The notes under the pieces: generated by a model
The model's database searches: none
What the model saw: the letters and a program-made list of their open reading frames with translations, nothing else
What the model was told of the DNA's origin: nothing
Program-made: the position numbers and the translations under genes
DNA from: Heteroscillospira sp050943935
GTDB lineage: Bacteria; Bacillota; Clostridia; Oscillospirales; Oscillospiraceae
DNA: 64,000 nt
Assembly: GCA_050943935.1 (NCBI GenBank)
Contig: JBMNQC010000008.1
Coordinates: 1-64,000 of the forward strand
Direction of reading: 5' to 3'
Part shown: positions 22,961-31,285 of the stretch, piece by piece
How positions within the stretch are numbered: the first letter of the stretch is position 1
Layout of the letters: each line of letters starts with the position of its first letter

Positions 22961-24532
22961 TTACTTTACTTCCAGCATATCTGCCAGCTTGTTGAATATC
23001 TCGGTGTTGTCGTAGTAGCCGTTGAATTCGCCGGCGTTCACGCCCTGAGCCAGCACGGCCACGGGCAGGCCGGTGTGGCTGTAGGAGGTGAAGCTCACGC
23101 CGGACTTGTTGTTGAGGATGTGGGTGACGGTCACGCTGAGGGGCTCGTAAGTACCGTAAAGCACATATTCCTGCTGCTCATACTGGCTGGTAGCGGTACC
23201 GTTCACGGTCTTTTCATAGGCGGCGCGCAGCTGGCCAAGCTCATACTCGGTGAGCACCAGCTTGTCGCCCTCATCGCCCTGAGCCTTCAGGCCGAACAGA
23301 GTCTCGATATCGGTCAGCACGGTCTCAAAGGGAGTCTTGTTCTCCTTATAGGAGGCCACATAGTCGCTGTCGTACTTGGCATAGGATATTTTCTGGCTCT
23401 CCAGCAGAGTGAGGTAGGTGTCGTAGTCTGTGCCGGCAAAGCCGATGGTGAGACCGCCGGTCTCGTGGTCGCCGGTGACAACGATAAGGGTCTCGTCCGC
23501 GTGGTCCGCGGCGAAGTCCAGAGCCACCTGCACAGCATCGGCCAGCGCCTGGGTATCGCGGATGGTGCTGCCGGCGTCGTTGGCGTGGCAGGCCCAGTCA
23601 ATCTTGCCGCCCTCAACCATCATAAAGAAGCCATTGTCGTTGTCCAGCACCTCAATGCCCTTGTCCACATAGTCGGCCAGAGACCACATATCGTCGGTGC
23701 GGTCCAGCTCATAGGCCATGGCGTCGGAGTCGGCCAGATGCTCGTCAATGAGTATCACCTTTTCGTCGGCAGCGGTGACGGCTTCGGCCTCGGCCTGGGT
23801 CATTACGACCTTGTAGCCCGCCTTTTCGGCCAGCTCATAGAGGTTTTCCTTGTCCTTGTCATTGCCGGTGACCTTTTTGAGGCCGCCGCCTGCGAAATAC
23901 TCAAAGCCGGAATCGATAAGCTCCAGACCTATCTCATAATAGTCGTTGCGGCTGGCCTGATGGGCATAGAAGGCGGCGGGGGTGGCGTGGTTCAGGTTGA
24001 CGGAGGAAATAACGCCCACCTTGAAGTCCTTCTGGCTGTGGAGCTTTTCGGTTATGGTCTCGAACTTCTCCGTGGCGGTCTCGTCCACGTTGATGGAGCC
24101 GGAATAGGTCTTGCGTCCGGTGGAGATGGAGGTGGCGGTGGAGGCGCTGTCGGGGGCGAAGGAGTTGGAGTCGTAGGTGACGGCGCTGCCCGCAGCCTCA
24201 AAATTCATAAAGTTCAGATACTCGGGGCCGTCCAGCTTAGCGCCCTGGTTGTCGTCCAGGCTGGGCTGGGCCATGAAGTAGTCATCGTCGTTCAGAGCGC
24301 CCAGGAAGTCGGAAGTGGACTGAATCTGGGGATAGCTCATGCCGTCTCCTATGAACAGGAACACATACTTGGGGGCCTTTGCGGTCTCGGCCGCGGGAGA
24401 GGCGGTAACGGCGGGAGTGGCGGTTGGGGTCTGGCTCTCCGGAGCCTCCGCAGCGGAGCAGCCGGCAAGGCAGCTCAGCACGCTTATGGCGGCAAGACCC
24501 GCGGAAAGGATTCTCTTGAGTTTGGATTTCAT
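22961..24532 (-). CDS. phoA: Alkaline phosphatase, lipoprotein form
   Basis: 523 aa from MKSKLKRILS (AGGAG 7 nt upstream). Lipobox VLSCLAGC, then a Thr/Pro-rich linker. Alkaline phosphatase superfamily core: metal-binding VFLFIGDGMSYPQIQ, catalytic Ser in APDSASTATSISTG, VGVISSVNLNHATPAAFYAH, and metal ligands in MMVEGGKIDWACHAND and VTGDHETGGLT. It hydrolyses phosphate monoesters outside the cell. The insertion at about residues 390-480 is not assigned. No PhoB-type box was seen upstream. Confidence 0.92.
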   Translation of the reverse strand: MKSKLKRILSAGLAAISVLSCLAGCSAAEAPESQTPTATPAVTASPAAETAKAPKYVFLFIGDGMSYPQIQSTSDFLGALNDDDYFMAQPSLDDNQGAKLDGPEYLNFMNFEAAGSAVTYDSNSFAPDSASTATSISTGRKTYSGSINVDETATEKFETITEKLHSQKDFKVGVISSVNLNHATPAAFYAHQASRNDYYEIGLELIDSGFEYFAGGGLKKVTGNDKDKENLYELAEKAGYKVVMTQAEAEAVTAADEKVILIDEHLADSDAMAYELDRTDDMWSLADYVDKGIEVLDNDNGFFMMVEGGKIDWACHANDAGSTIRDTQALADAVQVALDFAADHADETLIVVTGDHETGGLTIGFAGTDYDTYLTLLESQKISYAKYDSDYVASYKENKTPFETVLTDIETLFGLKAQGDEGDKLVLTEYELGQLRAAYEKTVNGTATSQYEQQEYVLYGTYEPLSVTVTHILNNKSGVSFTSYSHTGLPVAVLAQGVNAGEFNGYYDNTEIFNKLADMLEVK

Positions 24533-24621
24533 TTCTTTCTCCTCTTGCATTCATAATTTGTGATTCACACAAGGGAGATTTTACCCGCCCAATGTTAAAT
24601 TCTCTACACCTCACAGTTTAA

Positions 24622-24687
24622 ATCTAAAAAAATCGCCCCTGTCGGGGCGTGCTTTGGACAGAAAAAGGCGCCCCGGTGGGGCGCCTT
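24622..24687 (-). terminator. Tandem terminators after hpf
   Basis: Minus strand: AGGCGCCCC-ACC-GGGGCGCCTTTTTC (24687-24662), then CGCCCC-GACA-GGGGCGATTTTTTT (24647-24624). Two independent intrinsic terminators in series isolate hpf from the phosphatase gene. Confidence 0.88.
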
Positions 24688-24694
24688 CTAATAT

Positions 24695-25222
24695 TTACAT
24701 ATCATCCGCGGAGATGAGGCCGTAGCCGCCGTCGCGCCTGCGGTAGACAACGGAGAAGCTGTCGTCCTCCTGGTTTTTGAAAACGAAGAACTCATGCTCC
24801 AGCAGGTCCATCTGAAGGATGGCCTCCTCAGTCGTCATGGGTTTCAGGGAAAAGCGCTTGGTGCGTACTATCCTGAACTCCTCTTCCTCCGGCTCGGGAG
24901 CCAGGGCGGGGGCCCACTCAATAGTGCCCTCGCGGAGCTTTTTGCTCAGGCGGGTCTTGTGCTTGCGAATCTGGCGCTCAATGGAGGCCGCGGCCGAATC
25001 TATGGATGCATACATATCGCCGGTCACTTCGCTTACCCTGTAAAACATACCGTTATTCTTGAGGGTGACCTCCGCCATGCAGCGGCCCCTCTCTATGCCA
25101 AAGGTGATGAACGCCTCGCTCTCAGTCCGGAAAAGCCGGTCTATCTTGCCAATCTTTTTTTCCGCGTAGGCTTTCACAGCATCTTCAACTTGCAATTTCT
25201 TTTCGATAAAGGTAAACTTCAT
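24695..25222 (-). CDS. hpf: Ribosome hibernation-promoting factor, long form
   Basis: 175 aa. N-terminal S30AE domain (about 1-100: LQVEDAVKAYAEKKIGKIDR, GDMYASIDSAAASIERQIRK) binds the 30S decoding centre. After an acidic linker (PEPEEEEF), the C-terminal dimerisation domain (about 118-175, KRFSLKPMTTEEAILQMDLL, SVVYRRRDGGYGLI) makes 100S ribosomes. Full length for the long HPF of Bacillota. AAAGGAG precedes the ATG. Single-gene unit. Confidence 0.95.
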   Translation of the reverse strand: MKFTFIEKKLQVEDAVKAYAEKKIGKIDRLFRTESEAFITFGIERGRCMAEVTLKNNGMFYRVSEVTGDMYASIDSAAASIERQIRKHKTRLSKKLREGTIEWAPALAPEPEEEEFRIVRTKRFSLKPMTTEEAILQMDLLEHEFFVFKNQEDDSFSVVYRRRDGGYGLISADDM

Positions 25223-25382
25223 CAGGTTCAGCTCCTTTCGGGCGGCTTACACCGCCGCTAATGCTTCAAGTAAGGCTTCCTTACTTGTGCTTATTATAAC
25301 ATAAGCAGCTGCGAATTAAAAGAACTTTTTGTAAAATTTTCACATGAAATTGATGACAAGGGGAGGTGCCCGCGTACTTATT

Positions 25383-25432
25383 CGCCCGGGTACGTCTGTG
25401 AAATCGGTTCGTACTGCGGAGTCGTGTTTTGA
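25383..25432 (+). repeat. Dispersed repeat family 2, copy A
   Basis: CGCCCGGGTACGTCTGTGAA and the following ATCGGTTCGTACTG match, with only a few changes, the reverse complement of 58290-58323. It lies in the 25.26-25.75 kb gene-free interval, which otherwise holds a hairpin (GAAACCCATTTC / GAAACGGGTTTC, 25431-25462) and the degenerate R2 repeat. Confidence 0.7.
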
Positions 25433-25568
25433 AACCCATTTCTTTAAAGAAACGGGTTTCAGACCTCCCAAAGAATCCGCCTATGTCGCATACTCTTTTG
25501 GGCCTCGCCGACGCGCACAACGCGCTCGTGCGGCGGTGGATGCAAGCCTTGGCCTGCGTCCGGGTGCG

Positions 25569-25638
25569 GTGCTGTCAGGGGAGCTTTACGCTGAACTCTG
25601 CTGCCCAATTCCCGTGGAAGCCGCTACCTTAACAGGGG
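25569..25638. repeat. Dispersed repeat copy R2 (degenerate, inverted)
   Basis: GCTGTCAGGGGAGCTTTACG at one end and CTTAACAGGGGAGG at the other match the reverse complement of the R1/R3 repeat ends (CCTCCCCTGTTAAGG ... AGCTCCCCTGACAG); the middle has diverged. No gene is supported in this interval. Confidence 0.65.
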
Positions 25639-25746
25639 AGGGAAAAGCTTTTAAATCCGTGGCGAAGCGACACTACACCTATTCATTCTTACTTCTTCAC
25701 TAAAACTCCCCCGGCCCTTGCGGTACCGGGGGAGAGTTGCTGTTCT

Positions 25747-26028
25747 TTACCTCCAGACAAGGCTTATACTCGTCTGTTTAATAAATTGAGCCGGGTAACT
25801 TTCGGCTATATGTTCGCTCTGCACATGCACCCTGTCGCCGGGAAGAAAATCCTTGCCTAAACTTTGGGCTAAGTAAAGGCCGCCGCGGCGGTCTGTCAGA
25901 AGCAGCTTTGTTCCGTCTACTTCCACCACAGTATAGCTGCCCATATAATAACAAAGCCAAGCGGATGCAAACAGAAACAATACTGTGAACAACAGGGCTA
26001 TTAGCCTTTTTCTGTTTCTAAAAACCAT
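25747..26028 (-). CDS. Small membrane-anchored protein of unknown function
   Basis: 93 aa from MVFRNRKRLIAL, chosen because GGAGGGCGG lies upstream of this ATG and downstream of an earlier ATG at 26055. One N-terminal membrane helix (LIALLFTVLFLFASAWLCYY) with a basic cytosolic head; the outer part (YTVVEVDGTKLLLTDRRGGL, PGDRVHVQSEHIAE) resembles a small beta-barrel. No family recognised. Isolated by flanking non-coding DNA. Confidence 0.65.
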   Translation of the reverse strand: MVFRNRKRLIALLFTVLFLFASAWLCYYMGSYTVVEVDGTKLLLTDRRGGLYLAQSLGKDFLPGDRVHVQSEHIAESYPAQFIKQTSISLVWR

Positions 26029-26150
26029 TTTGCTATACCGCCCTCCTTCGTGCATTGGTGTTAGTGCACATTTTTTCTCCGGCCATTGTCTCCCGTTCTG
26101 GTTGTATTGTACATTGATTTTATGTTGCTGTCAACTGAAGCTTATACAAT

Positions 26151-26840
26151 TCACGCCTGTTCCAGAAACCTTTCCAGCTCCTCAAAGCTGTGTACGGTGA
26201 CGGTGGGCCTCAGCTCTCCGCTGCCGGTGTTATGGCGGTCGTAATGGCAGGTGTCTATGCCCGCGTTTATGCCGCCCTTTATATCGCTGGAGAGGCTGTC
26301 GCCTATTATTATGGCCCGGGCTGGGTCAAAGCCCGGCACATGGGAGAACACATAGTCGAAATAGCCCTTCTCCGGCTTGTGGAAGCCCGTCTCCTCGGAT
26401 ATGAATATACGCTCGAAATATTTGTCCAGCCCCGAGGCGGCCAGCCGCTGGTACTGGGTGTCGGCTACGCCGTTTGTGACCATTATGAGCCGGTAGCTCT
26501 CCCACAGCCTTGCGCAAAGCTCCACCGCCCCTGGTATGACCTGGTGGCCCAGGCCAAGCTGCACCCGGTAGAAATCCTCCACCTCCTGGGCGTCGCAGCT
26601 CCTGCCCAGAAGGGAAAACAGCTCGTCGAAGCGCATGGTGAGCACCTGGGCCTGAGTCAGCTCTCCCAGGTCGTACATGCGCCAATATTTTCGGTTTATG
26701 CCGCTGTATACGGCCACTATCTCATCCGTTGGCTCCACGCCGAAGTGCCGCAGAGTGGCGCGTATAGACACCCGCTCGTTCTCGTCAAAATCCAGCAGGG
26801 TGTTGTCCGCGTCCAGCAGCAGAAATTCGTATTTTTTCAC
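26151..26840 (-). CDS. HAD hydrolase, YjjG/YfnB-type nucleotidase
   Basis: 229 aa. HAD motifs: DADNTLLDFDENE (nucleophile Asp9 region), IMVTNGVADTQYQRLAASG (motif II), HKPEKGYFD (motif III Lys) and IIIGDSLSSDIKGGINAGID (motif IV). Length and the VTNG and RLAASGL patterns fit noncanonical pyrimidine nucleotidases (YjjG family) that clear modified dNMPs. Its ATG overlaps the Nudix stop (ATGA), so the two form a nucleotide-sanitising pair. Confidence 0.85.
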   Translation of the reverse strand: MKKYEFLLLDADNTLLDFDENERVSIRATLRHFGVEPTDEIVAVYSGINRKYWRMYDLGELTQAQVLTMRFDELFSLLGRSCDAQEVEDFYRVQLGLGHQVIPGAVELCARLWESYRLIMVTNGVADTQYQRLAASGLDKYFERIFISEETGFHKPEKGYFDYVFSHVPGFDPARAIIIGDSLSSDIKGGINAGIDTCHYDRHNTGSGELRPTVTVHSFEELERFLEQA

Positions 26841-27304
26841 TTCAGTTCCTCCCCGTCAAGCATGGCGCTCACCAGCTTCTCGCCCTCGTACACCAGCTTC
26901 AGGTCAAAAAACGGCCTGTCCTCCTCCAGCATACGCAGGAAGATGAGGTCCCCGTCCCAGAGGGTAAGCTCCTGAAGGCGATTTTTGGGTATCCACTCCA
27001 GAACGCCCTCGGAGCAGGGGTGCTCCTCCCCGGAAAAGCGCGAGCAGGTGAACAGGTGCATATACTCCGTCTCCCACTTGTCGGACACAAAGGTGACTAT
27101 GCCCCTGAAGCGCGGCTCCTCCAGATGCAGCCCGGTCTCCTCCAGGGCCTCACGGCGCACACATTCAAAAGGGCTCTCGTCGGCCTCGAACTTGCCGCCC
27201 ACGCCTATCCACTTGTCCTGATTGCAGTCGTTTTTCTTTGTGACCCGGTGCAGCATCAGGTATTCCCCGCCCCGCTCTATGTAGCAAAGACTTGTGAGCT
27301 TCAT
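26837..27304 (-). CDS. Nudix hydrolase (8-oxo-dGTP diphosphatase-like)
   Basis: 155 aa from MKLTSLCYIERG; GGAGAGG is 8 nt upstream of this ATG, while earlier starts sit too close to it. Complete Nudix box GGKFEADESPFECVRREALE with EETGL. MutT-like beginning (CYIERGGEYLMLHRVTKKND). It probably removes oxidised nucleoside triphosphates and is co-translated with the HAD nucleotidase. Confidence 0.87.
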   Translation of the reverse strand: MKLTSLCYIERGGEYLMLHRVTKKNDCNQDKWIGVGGKFEADESPFECVRREALEETGLHLEEPRFRGIVTFVSDKWETEYMHLFTCSRFSGEEHPCSEGVLEWIPKNRLQELTLWDGDLIFLRMLEEDRPFFDLKLVYEGEKLVSAMLDGEELK

Positions 27305-27355
27305 ATACATCACCTCTCCGGCAGTTTACCACAGGAGGGGCGCTCCGCGCAAGTG

Positions 27356-28339
27356 TCAGGGCGAAACCAGCTCCGTGCCGGGATAGTAATGCTCCAATAT
27401 CTCCCGCCAGCCCATCCCCGACTGGGCCAGCAGATTCGCCCCCTGCTGGCTCATTCCCACACCGTGGCCGTAGCCCCGCACCGTGAACACAAAGTTTTTT
27501 CCATCGTACACCGCGTCGAAATCCGTGCTGCGCAGTCCAAGGCAGGCCCGGAGCTGAGTTCCCGTGAAGGTCTCTGAGCATAGTGTCAGCTCAGCCACCC
27601 GGCCGGTGTCCGTCAGGACAAGTTCACCCAGCCAGTCCGCAGGCTCCGGAGAAAACTCCGCTTCAGGGCGTTTTTCCAGTACCAGAGTGCGCATCTGCTC
27701 CGGCGCCAGGCTCACGGTGGTCTTGAGATTTTTGACATTCTCCTCCGTCTCCGGGCTGGAGACGCTGACCAGATAGGGTACCGCCGACCAGACACCGGCG
27801 CTGTCCTCGGTGCGTCCGGCCGAGGACGCGTGGAACACCGCCTGAACAGGCTGCCCCTCATAGCTCAAATACTGCCCGTCTGTGCCGCAGACGGCGGCAT
27901 ACACGCGGGCAAAATTTTCTTCAAAAGCGTCTCCCCATTTTTCCCGCAGGGCGGGCTCGTCCAGCCAGGCTGTGCAGCAGCCCGGGTCCGTGCACACGTC
28001 GGCCTGGGGATGGGTGGGATTCCCCATACGGCAGGCGCGCAGAATGTATGTGCGTATGGCCACGGCCTGAGCCTGCAGGGCCTCGGCGTGGAAAGCGGCG
28101 GGCATCTCCGCGGCTACCGCACCGACAAGGTAGCCCTCCATGTCCGTATCGAACACACCGTCGGGACCAAGTACGGCAAGAGCTGTGCCGGCATCCGTCA
28201 CAGCATGGGGCGGCGCCGTCTCCTCTGCCGGTGCCGGCGTAGGGAGTGCCGACGGCTCAGCCGTGCGCGGCAAAAACAGCAGCGGAGAAAACAGCGCCGC
28301 CGCAAGCAGCAGAATTGATGTTAAAAGAAGTCTGGGCAA
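27356..28339 (-). CDS. spoIID: SpoIID/LytB-type sporulation protein
   Basis: 327 aa from TTG 28339, preceded by GGGGAGGGG; longer ATG-initiated readings extend into the divergent promoter region. A signal/anchor helix (LLLTSILLLAAALFSPLLFL), then the SpoIID domain: DMEGYLVGAVAAEMPAAFHA, EALQAQAVAIRTYIL, QAVFHASSAGRTEDSAGVW and RGYGHGVGMSQQGAN. SpoIID is the lytic transglycosylase needed for peptidoglycan remodelling during engulfment. Its presence supports a spore-forming host, though close LytB-like relatives also occur outside sporulation. Confidence 0.82.
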   Translation of the reverse strand: MPRLLLTSILLLAAALFSPLLFLPRTAEPSALPTPAPAEETAPPHAVTDAGTALAVLGPDGVFDTDMEGYLVGAVAAEMPAAFHAEALQAQAVAIRTYILRACRMGNPTHPQADVCTDPGCCTAWLDEPALREKWGDAFEENFARVYAAVCGTDGQYLSYEGQPVQAVFHASSAGRTEDSAGVWSAVPYLVSVSSPETEENVKNLKTTVSLAPEQMRTLVLEKRPEAEFSPEPADWLGELVLTDTGRVAELTLCSETFTGTQLRACLGLRSTDFDAVYDGKNFVFTVRGYGHGVGMSQQGANLLAQSGMGWREILEHYYPGTELVSP

Positions 28340-28423
28340 ACTCTTCCCCTCCCCGGTATTGACTGTAAAGCCAAAGAAGTATAAAATAGATATAATTAAT
28401 ACTATTTGGATGGTAGCTGCTGT

Positions 28424-29233
28424 ATGCAAAAAATGAACCGCTACGCCTTCAAGGTCACAGCCACGGTATGTGTGCTGTCGGCCTTTGGCTTTGCCGCCCG
28501 CTGGGCGCAGAATATGAGTATTTTCGATCCGGAGACACATCTGGCCGCGCCCTGGGCGGCCTCCAGCATATTTCTGGTGCTTTTTTCCCTGGCTTCAGCC
28601 ATAGGTCTGGGCATCCTGCTCTTACCCGTGCTGAGCTACGGGCTTGGCGAGGAGCCCGCCGCGGCCGTGCGTGGCTCCGGCGAGCTTTATAAGGGGCTGT
28701 GCGCCGCCATAGGCGCCGCTGTGTGTCTGGCAGGCGCCGTACTGATGCTTCAGGCCGGAAACGAGCTGTATCCCATGCTGCGCAAGGTGCTGGGCGCTCT
28801 GGCCATTCTCAGCGGAGCCGGTATAATTTCCACAGGCTGGTCCGGCAAGCACGACGCCGGTTCATCCTCCGCCTGCTTCTGGTCCATAGTGCCGGTGCTG
28901 TTCTGCTGCTTCTGGCTGATAGTCTCCTATAAGGACCACTCCGCAAATCCAGTAATATGGAGCTACGCCGTGGAGATAATCGCCATATCCGCCGCCGCGG
29001 TGGCCCTGTACCTCATAGCGGGCTTTTTGTTCTTCCGCGCACGGCTGTTCCCCACCTGCCTGATGTGCGCCATAGGCACTTTCCTCTGCTTTATGGTGCT
29101 TGGCGATGAACGCGCCGTAAGCTGCCAGGTGTTTTTCGCCGGACTGGGCCTGTTTCTCCTCATCACTCTCCACGCCCTGCTGTCAGGGCTTGACCCCACT
29201 TTGCGCCGCCACTTTCATCTGAAAGGCGAATAA
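28424..29233 (+). CDS. Polytopic membrane protein of unknown function
   Basis: 269 aa from MQKMNRYAFK; start uncertain (28406, 28424 or 28433, none with a good ribosome-binding site). About seven membrane helices, for example AASSIFLVLFSLASAIGLGI, LCAAIGAAVCLAGAVLML, FWSIVPVLFCCFWLIVSY and FFAGLGLFLLITLHALL, and short loops. No transporter or enzyme motif recognised. Divergent from spoIID, with TTGACT..TATAAA at 28359-28385 as a possible promoter. Followed by a terminator. Confidence 0.7.
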   Translation: MQKMNRYAFKVTATVCVLSAFGFAARWAQNMSIFDPETHLAAPWAASSIFLVLFSLASAIGLGILLLPVLSYGLGEEPAAAVRGSGELYKGLCAAIGAAVCLAGAVLMLQAGNELYPMLRKVLGALAILSGAGIISTGWSGKHDAGSSSACFWSIVPVLFCCFWLIVSYKDHSANPVIWSYAVEIIAISAAAVALYLIAGFLFFRARLFPTCLMCAIGTFLCFMVLGDERAVSCQVFFAGLGLFLLITLHALLSGLDPTLRRHFHLKGE

Positions 29234-29242
29234 AATATTTCT

Positions 29243-29276
29243 GCCCGGAGATTTTTTCAGATCTCCGGGCTTTTTT
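29243..29276 (+). terminator. Intrinsic terminator
   Basis: GCCCGGAGAT-TTTTTTCAG-ATCTCCGGGC followed by TTTTTT, closing the membrane-protein gene at 28424. Confidence 0.92.
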
Positions 29277-29337
29277 CGGAACAAACGCTTTTCAACCGCG
29301 TCTTATGAGTAAAACGAATACAAGGAGGTCAAAACTC

Positions 29338-30255
29338 ATGAGGAAAAAGATACTGGCTCTTGCACTGGCCCTGCTTCTTATCCTGCTGGCAGCCTGCGGC
29401 GGCAGCGCGTCCGCCGGGGGCAGCATGATGTCTACCGAGGCATCCGCGCCCGAGATGTCAATGCCCGAGGCCGAGAATATGGCTGATGCGTCCGGCGGCG
29501 TGTCCGGCACGGAGGCCGTCACCCCCAGCGGCGGCAATGTCAGCGCCGATAAGATAATCTATTCCGCCGACGCCGGGATAGAGACCAAGGAGTACGACAA
29601 GACCCTTGAGGATGTGTACGCCCTTATTGAAAAATACGGCGGCTTTCTGGAGTCCTCCTCCGTGGGCGGCACCAGTTACTACGACAGGGGCGGCCGCCGG
29701 GCGGACTTCACCATCCGCGTACCCAGCGAGAGCTTTTCCGAGATAACCGGCACCCTGTCGGAGCTGGGCAACGTCACCTACTGCCGCAGCTATTCGGAAA
29801 ACGTGACCACCACATATATAGACACGGAAGCCCGGCTGGAGTCCTACCGAATACAGGAGGAGCGCCTGTTGGCCATGCTGGAAAAGGCCGAAAAGCTGGA
29901 GGATATGCTCACCATTGAGGCCCATCTGGCCGACGTGCGCTACAATATTGAAACTTACACTACCCAGCTCCAGTATCTGGACAGCCAGATATCCTACAGC
30001 ACGCTGAACCTCTCGGTTGAGGAGGTGGTCACCTACACACCTGACGAGTCTGTGACACAGAGCTTCGGCAGCCGCATGAAAGCCGCCTTCACGGGCAGCA
30101 TAGACGGACTGGTGGACATGGTCCAGAGCCTTATCCTCTTCCTGCTGCGGTCCTGGTATGTCATCGCCATTCTGGCCGTGATAATAGTCGTGGCCGTCCG
30201 CGCCATCCGCCGCAGGCGCCGTGAGCTTGAGGAAAAGCGGAACAGGAGCGAATAG
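29338..30255 (+). CDS. DUF4349 lipoprotein
   Basis: 305 aa from MRKKILALAL with AAGGAGG 9 nt upstream. Lipobox LLAACGG; a low-complexity Met/Ser/Ala linker; then the DUF4349 domain (IIYSADAGIETKEYDKTLED, RADFTIRVPSESFSEITGTL, VTTTYIDTEARLESYRIQEE, a coiled coil at about 175-225 and ISYSTLNLSVEEV). One C-terminal membrane helix (SWYVIAILAVIIVVAV) with a basic tail. The function of the family is unknown; having both a lipid anchor and a C-terminal helix is typical for it. Confidence 0.85.
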   Translation: MRKKILALALALLLILLAACGGSASAGGSMMSTEASAPEMSMPEAENMADASGGVSGTEAVTPSGGNVSADKIIYSADAGIETKEYDKTLEDVYALIEKYGGFLESSSVGGTSYYDRGGRRADFTIRVPSESFSEITGTLSELGNVTYCRSYSENVTTTYIDTEARLESYRIQEERLLAMLEKAEKLEDMLTIEAHLADVRYNIETYTTQLQYLDSQISYSTLNLSVEEVVTYTPDESVTQSFGSRMKAAFTGSIDGLVDMVQSLILFLLRSWYVIAILAVIIVVAVRAIRRRRRELEEKRNRSE

Positions 30256-30281
30256 AGCGCAAAGGCACTCTGCAAAAATCG

Positions 30282-30321
30282 AAACGGCTTGCCGCTGCAT
30301 ATAGCAGCGGCAAGCCGTTTT
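30282..30321. terminator. Bidirectional terminator
   Basis: AAACGGCTTGCCGCTGC-ATATA-GCAGCGGCAAGCCGTTT, a 17-bp stem between convergent DUF4349 and reductase genes. Confidence 0.92.
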
Positions 30322-30326
30322 CCGTA

Positions 30327-30857
30327 TTATCTTCTCTCATAAATCAGCTCCGCAATTCCATTGGAGCTGCGGCTTTCTACAAGCCGCAATTTCTGTTCCT
30401 GCGCCAGATTGCCGAACAGGCTGATACCTCCGCCCAGCATAGTGGGCAAAATGGAAATATCATAGCGGTCTATGAGGCCGGCCCGCATCAGCTGCCCGGC
30501 CACGTCTGCGCCCCCGCATATCCAGATGGCTTTTCCCTCTTCACCCTTTAACCTGTGAACCAGCCCGCAGGGGGCTTCATTGGTAAATTTAATCTTCCCG
30601 GCAGATTTTTCATTCCGGTGTGTAACCACATAGGCGGTCAGCCCCTCATAAGGCCACAGGCCGGGGGACAGCTCGGCAGTTATCTGTCGATAGGTGTTCC
30701 AGCCCATAATTACGGTATCCACATCCCGGATGAATTGGGAATAAGCGTCCATATCATCCTGGCAGTCATCCTGCCCGCTCATCCAGTTCACACTCCCGTC
30801 CGTCCCGGCGATATAGCCATCCAGGCTCATGCCTATATATAAAACTACTTTTCTCAT
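30327..30857 (-). CDS. Dihydrofolate reductase-family protein (RibD-C type)
   Basis: 176 aa from MRKVVLYIGMSLDGYIAG; the ATG overlaps the upstream stop (ATGA) with GGAGCGG before it. RibD C-terminal/DHFR fold: VDTVIMGWNTYRQI, AIWICGGADVAGQLMRAGLI and DISILPTMLGGGISLF. Family members reduce pteridine or similar substrates with NADPH; the specific substrate is unknown. Co-translated with the acetyltransferase upstream. Confidence 0.85.
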   Translation of the reverse strand: MRKVVLYIGMSLDGYIAGTDGSVNWMSGQDDCQDDMDAYSQFIRDVDTVIMGWNTYRQITAELSPGLWPYEGLTAYVVTHRNEKSAGKIKFTNEAPCGLVHRLKGEEGKAIWICGGADVAGQLMRAGLIDRYDISILPTMLGGGISLFGNLAQEQKLRLVESRSSNGIAELIYERR

Positions 30858-31279
30858 CTGCCGCTCCATTGCATCGTATATTCCGTCTCCCCGGTGTCCT
30901 GGTCCAGGCTTTTTCCCAGCACCAAAAGCCCCTCTCTGAGATAAAACTCCACGGCCTTACGGTTGCGCTGATAGACATTCAGCGTGAACACGGAATGATT
31001 CTTCTTAATATGCTCCAGCAGCTGCTTGCCTATGCCCATGGAGCGGCAGGCTTTATCCACAAAAATTCCCGCAAGATAATCGTCCTGCATTCCGGCAAAG
31101 CCCTGAATCTCGCCGCACAGCTCGAACACATACAGCTCCGCCTGCAAAAGCAGCTCACTCACCGCAGCGGCATTGGAAGTCCAATAATCCCCTGGAACAA
31201 AGTCGTGGGCGTCCAGGTTGCCCTCCAGCCAGAGCTGCATGACCCGGTCCAAATCCCGGGGCTTAAATTTTCGAATCAT
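30854..31279 (-). CDS. GNAT N-acetyltransferase
   Basis: 141 aa. GNAT core: DYLAGIFVDKACRSMGIGKQ (acetyl-CoA loop R/Q-x-x-G-x-G/A as CRSMGIGKQL), FTLNVYQRNRKAVEFYLREG. It starts 6 bp after the ferredoxin gene ends. Resembles YjaB-type acetyltransferases; the substrate is unknown. Confidence 0.85.
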   Translation of the reverse strand: MIRKFKPRDLDRVMQLWLEGNLDAHDFVPGDYWTSNAAAVSELLLQAELYVFELCGEIQGFAGMQDDYLAGIFVDKACRSMGIGKQLLEHIKKNHSVFTLNVYQRNRKAVEFYLREGLLVLGKSLDQDTGETEYTMQWSGR

Positions 31280-31285
31280 ACGCTC

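Noticed and set aside
22736..24556. 606-aa plus-strand ORF antisense to the alkaline phosphatase
   Set aside because: Shadow ORF; the phosphatase catalytic motifs lie on the minus strand.
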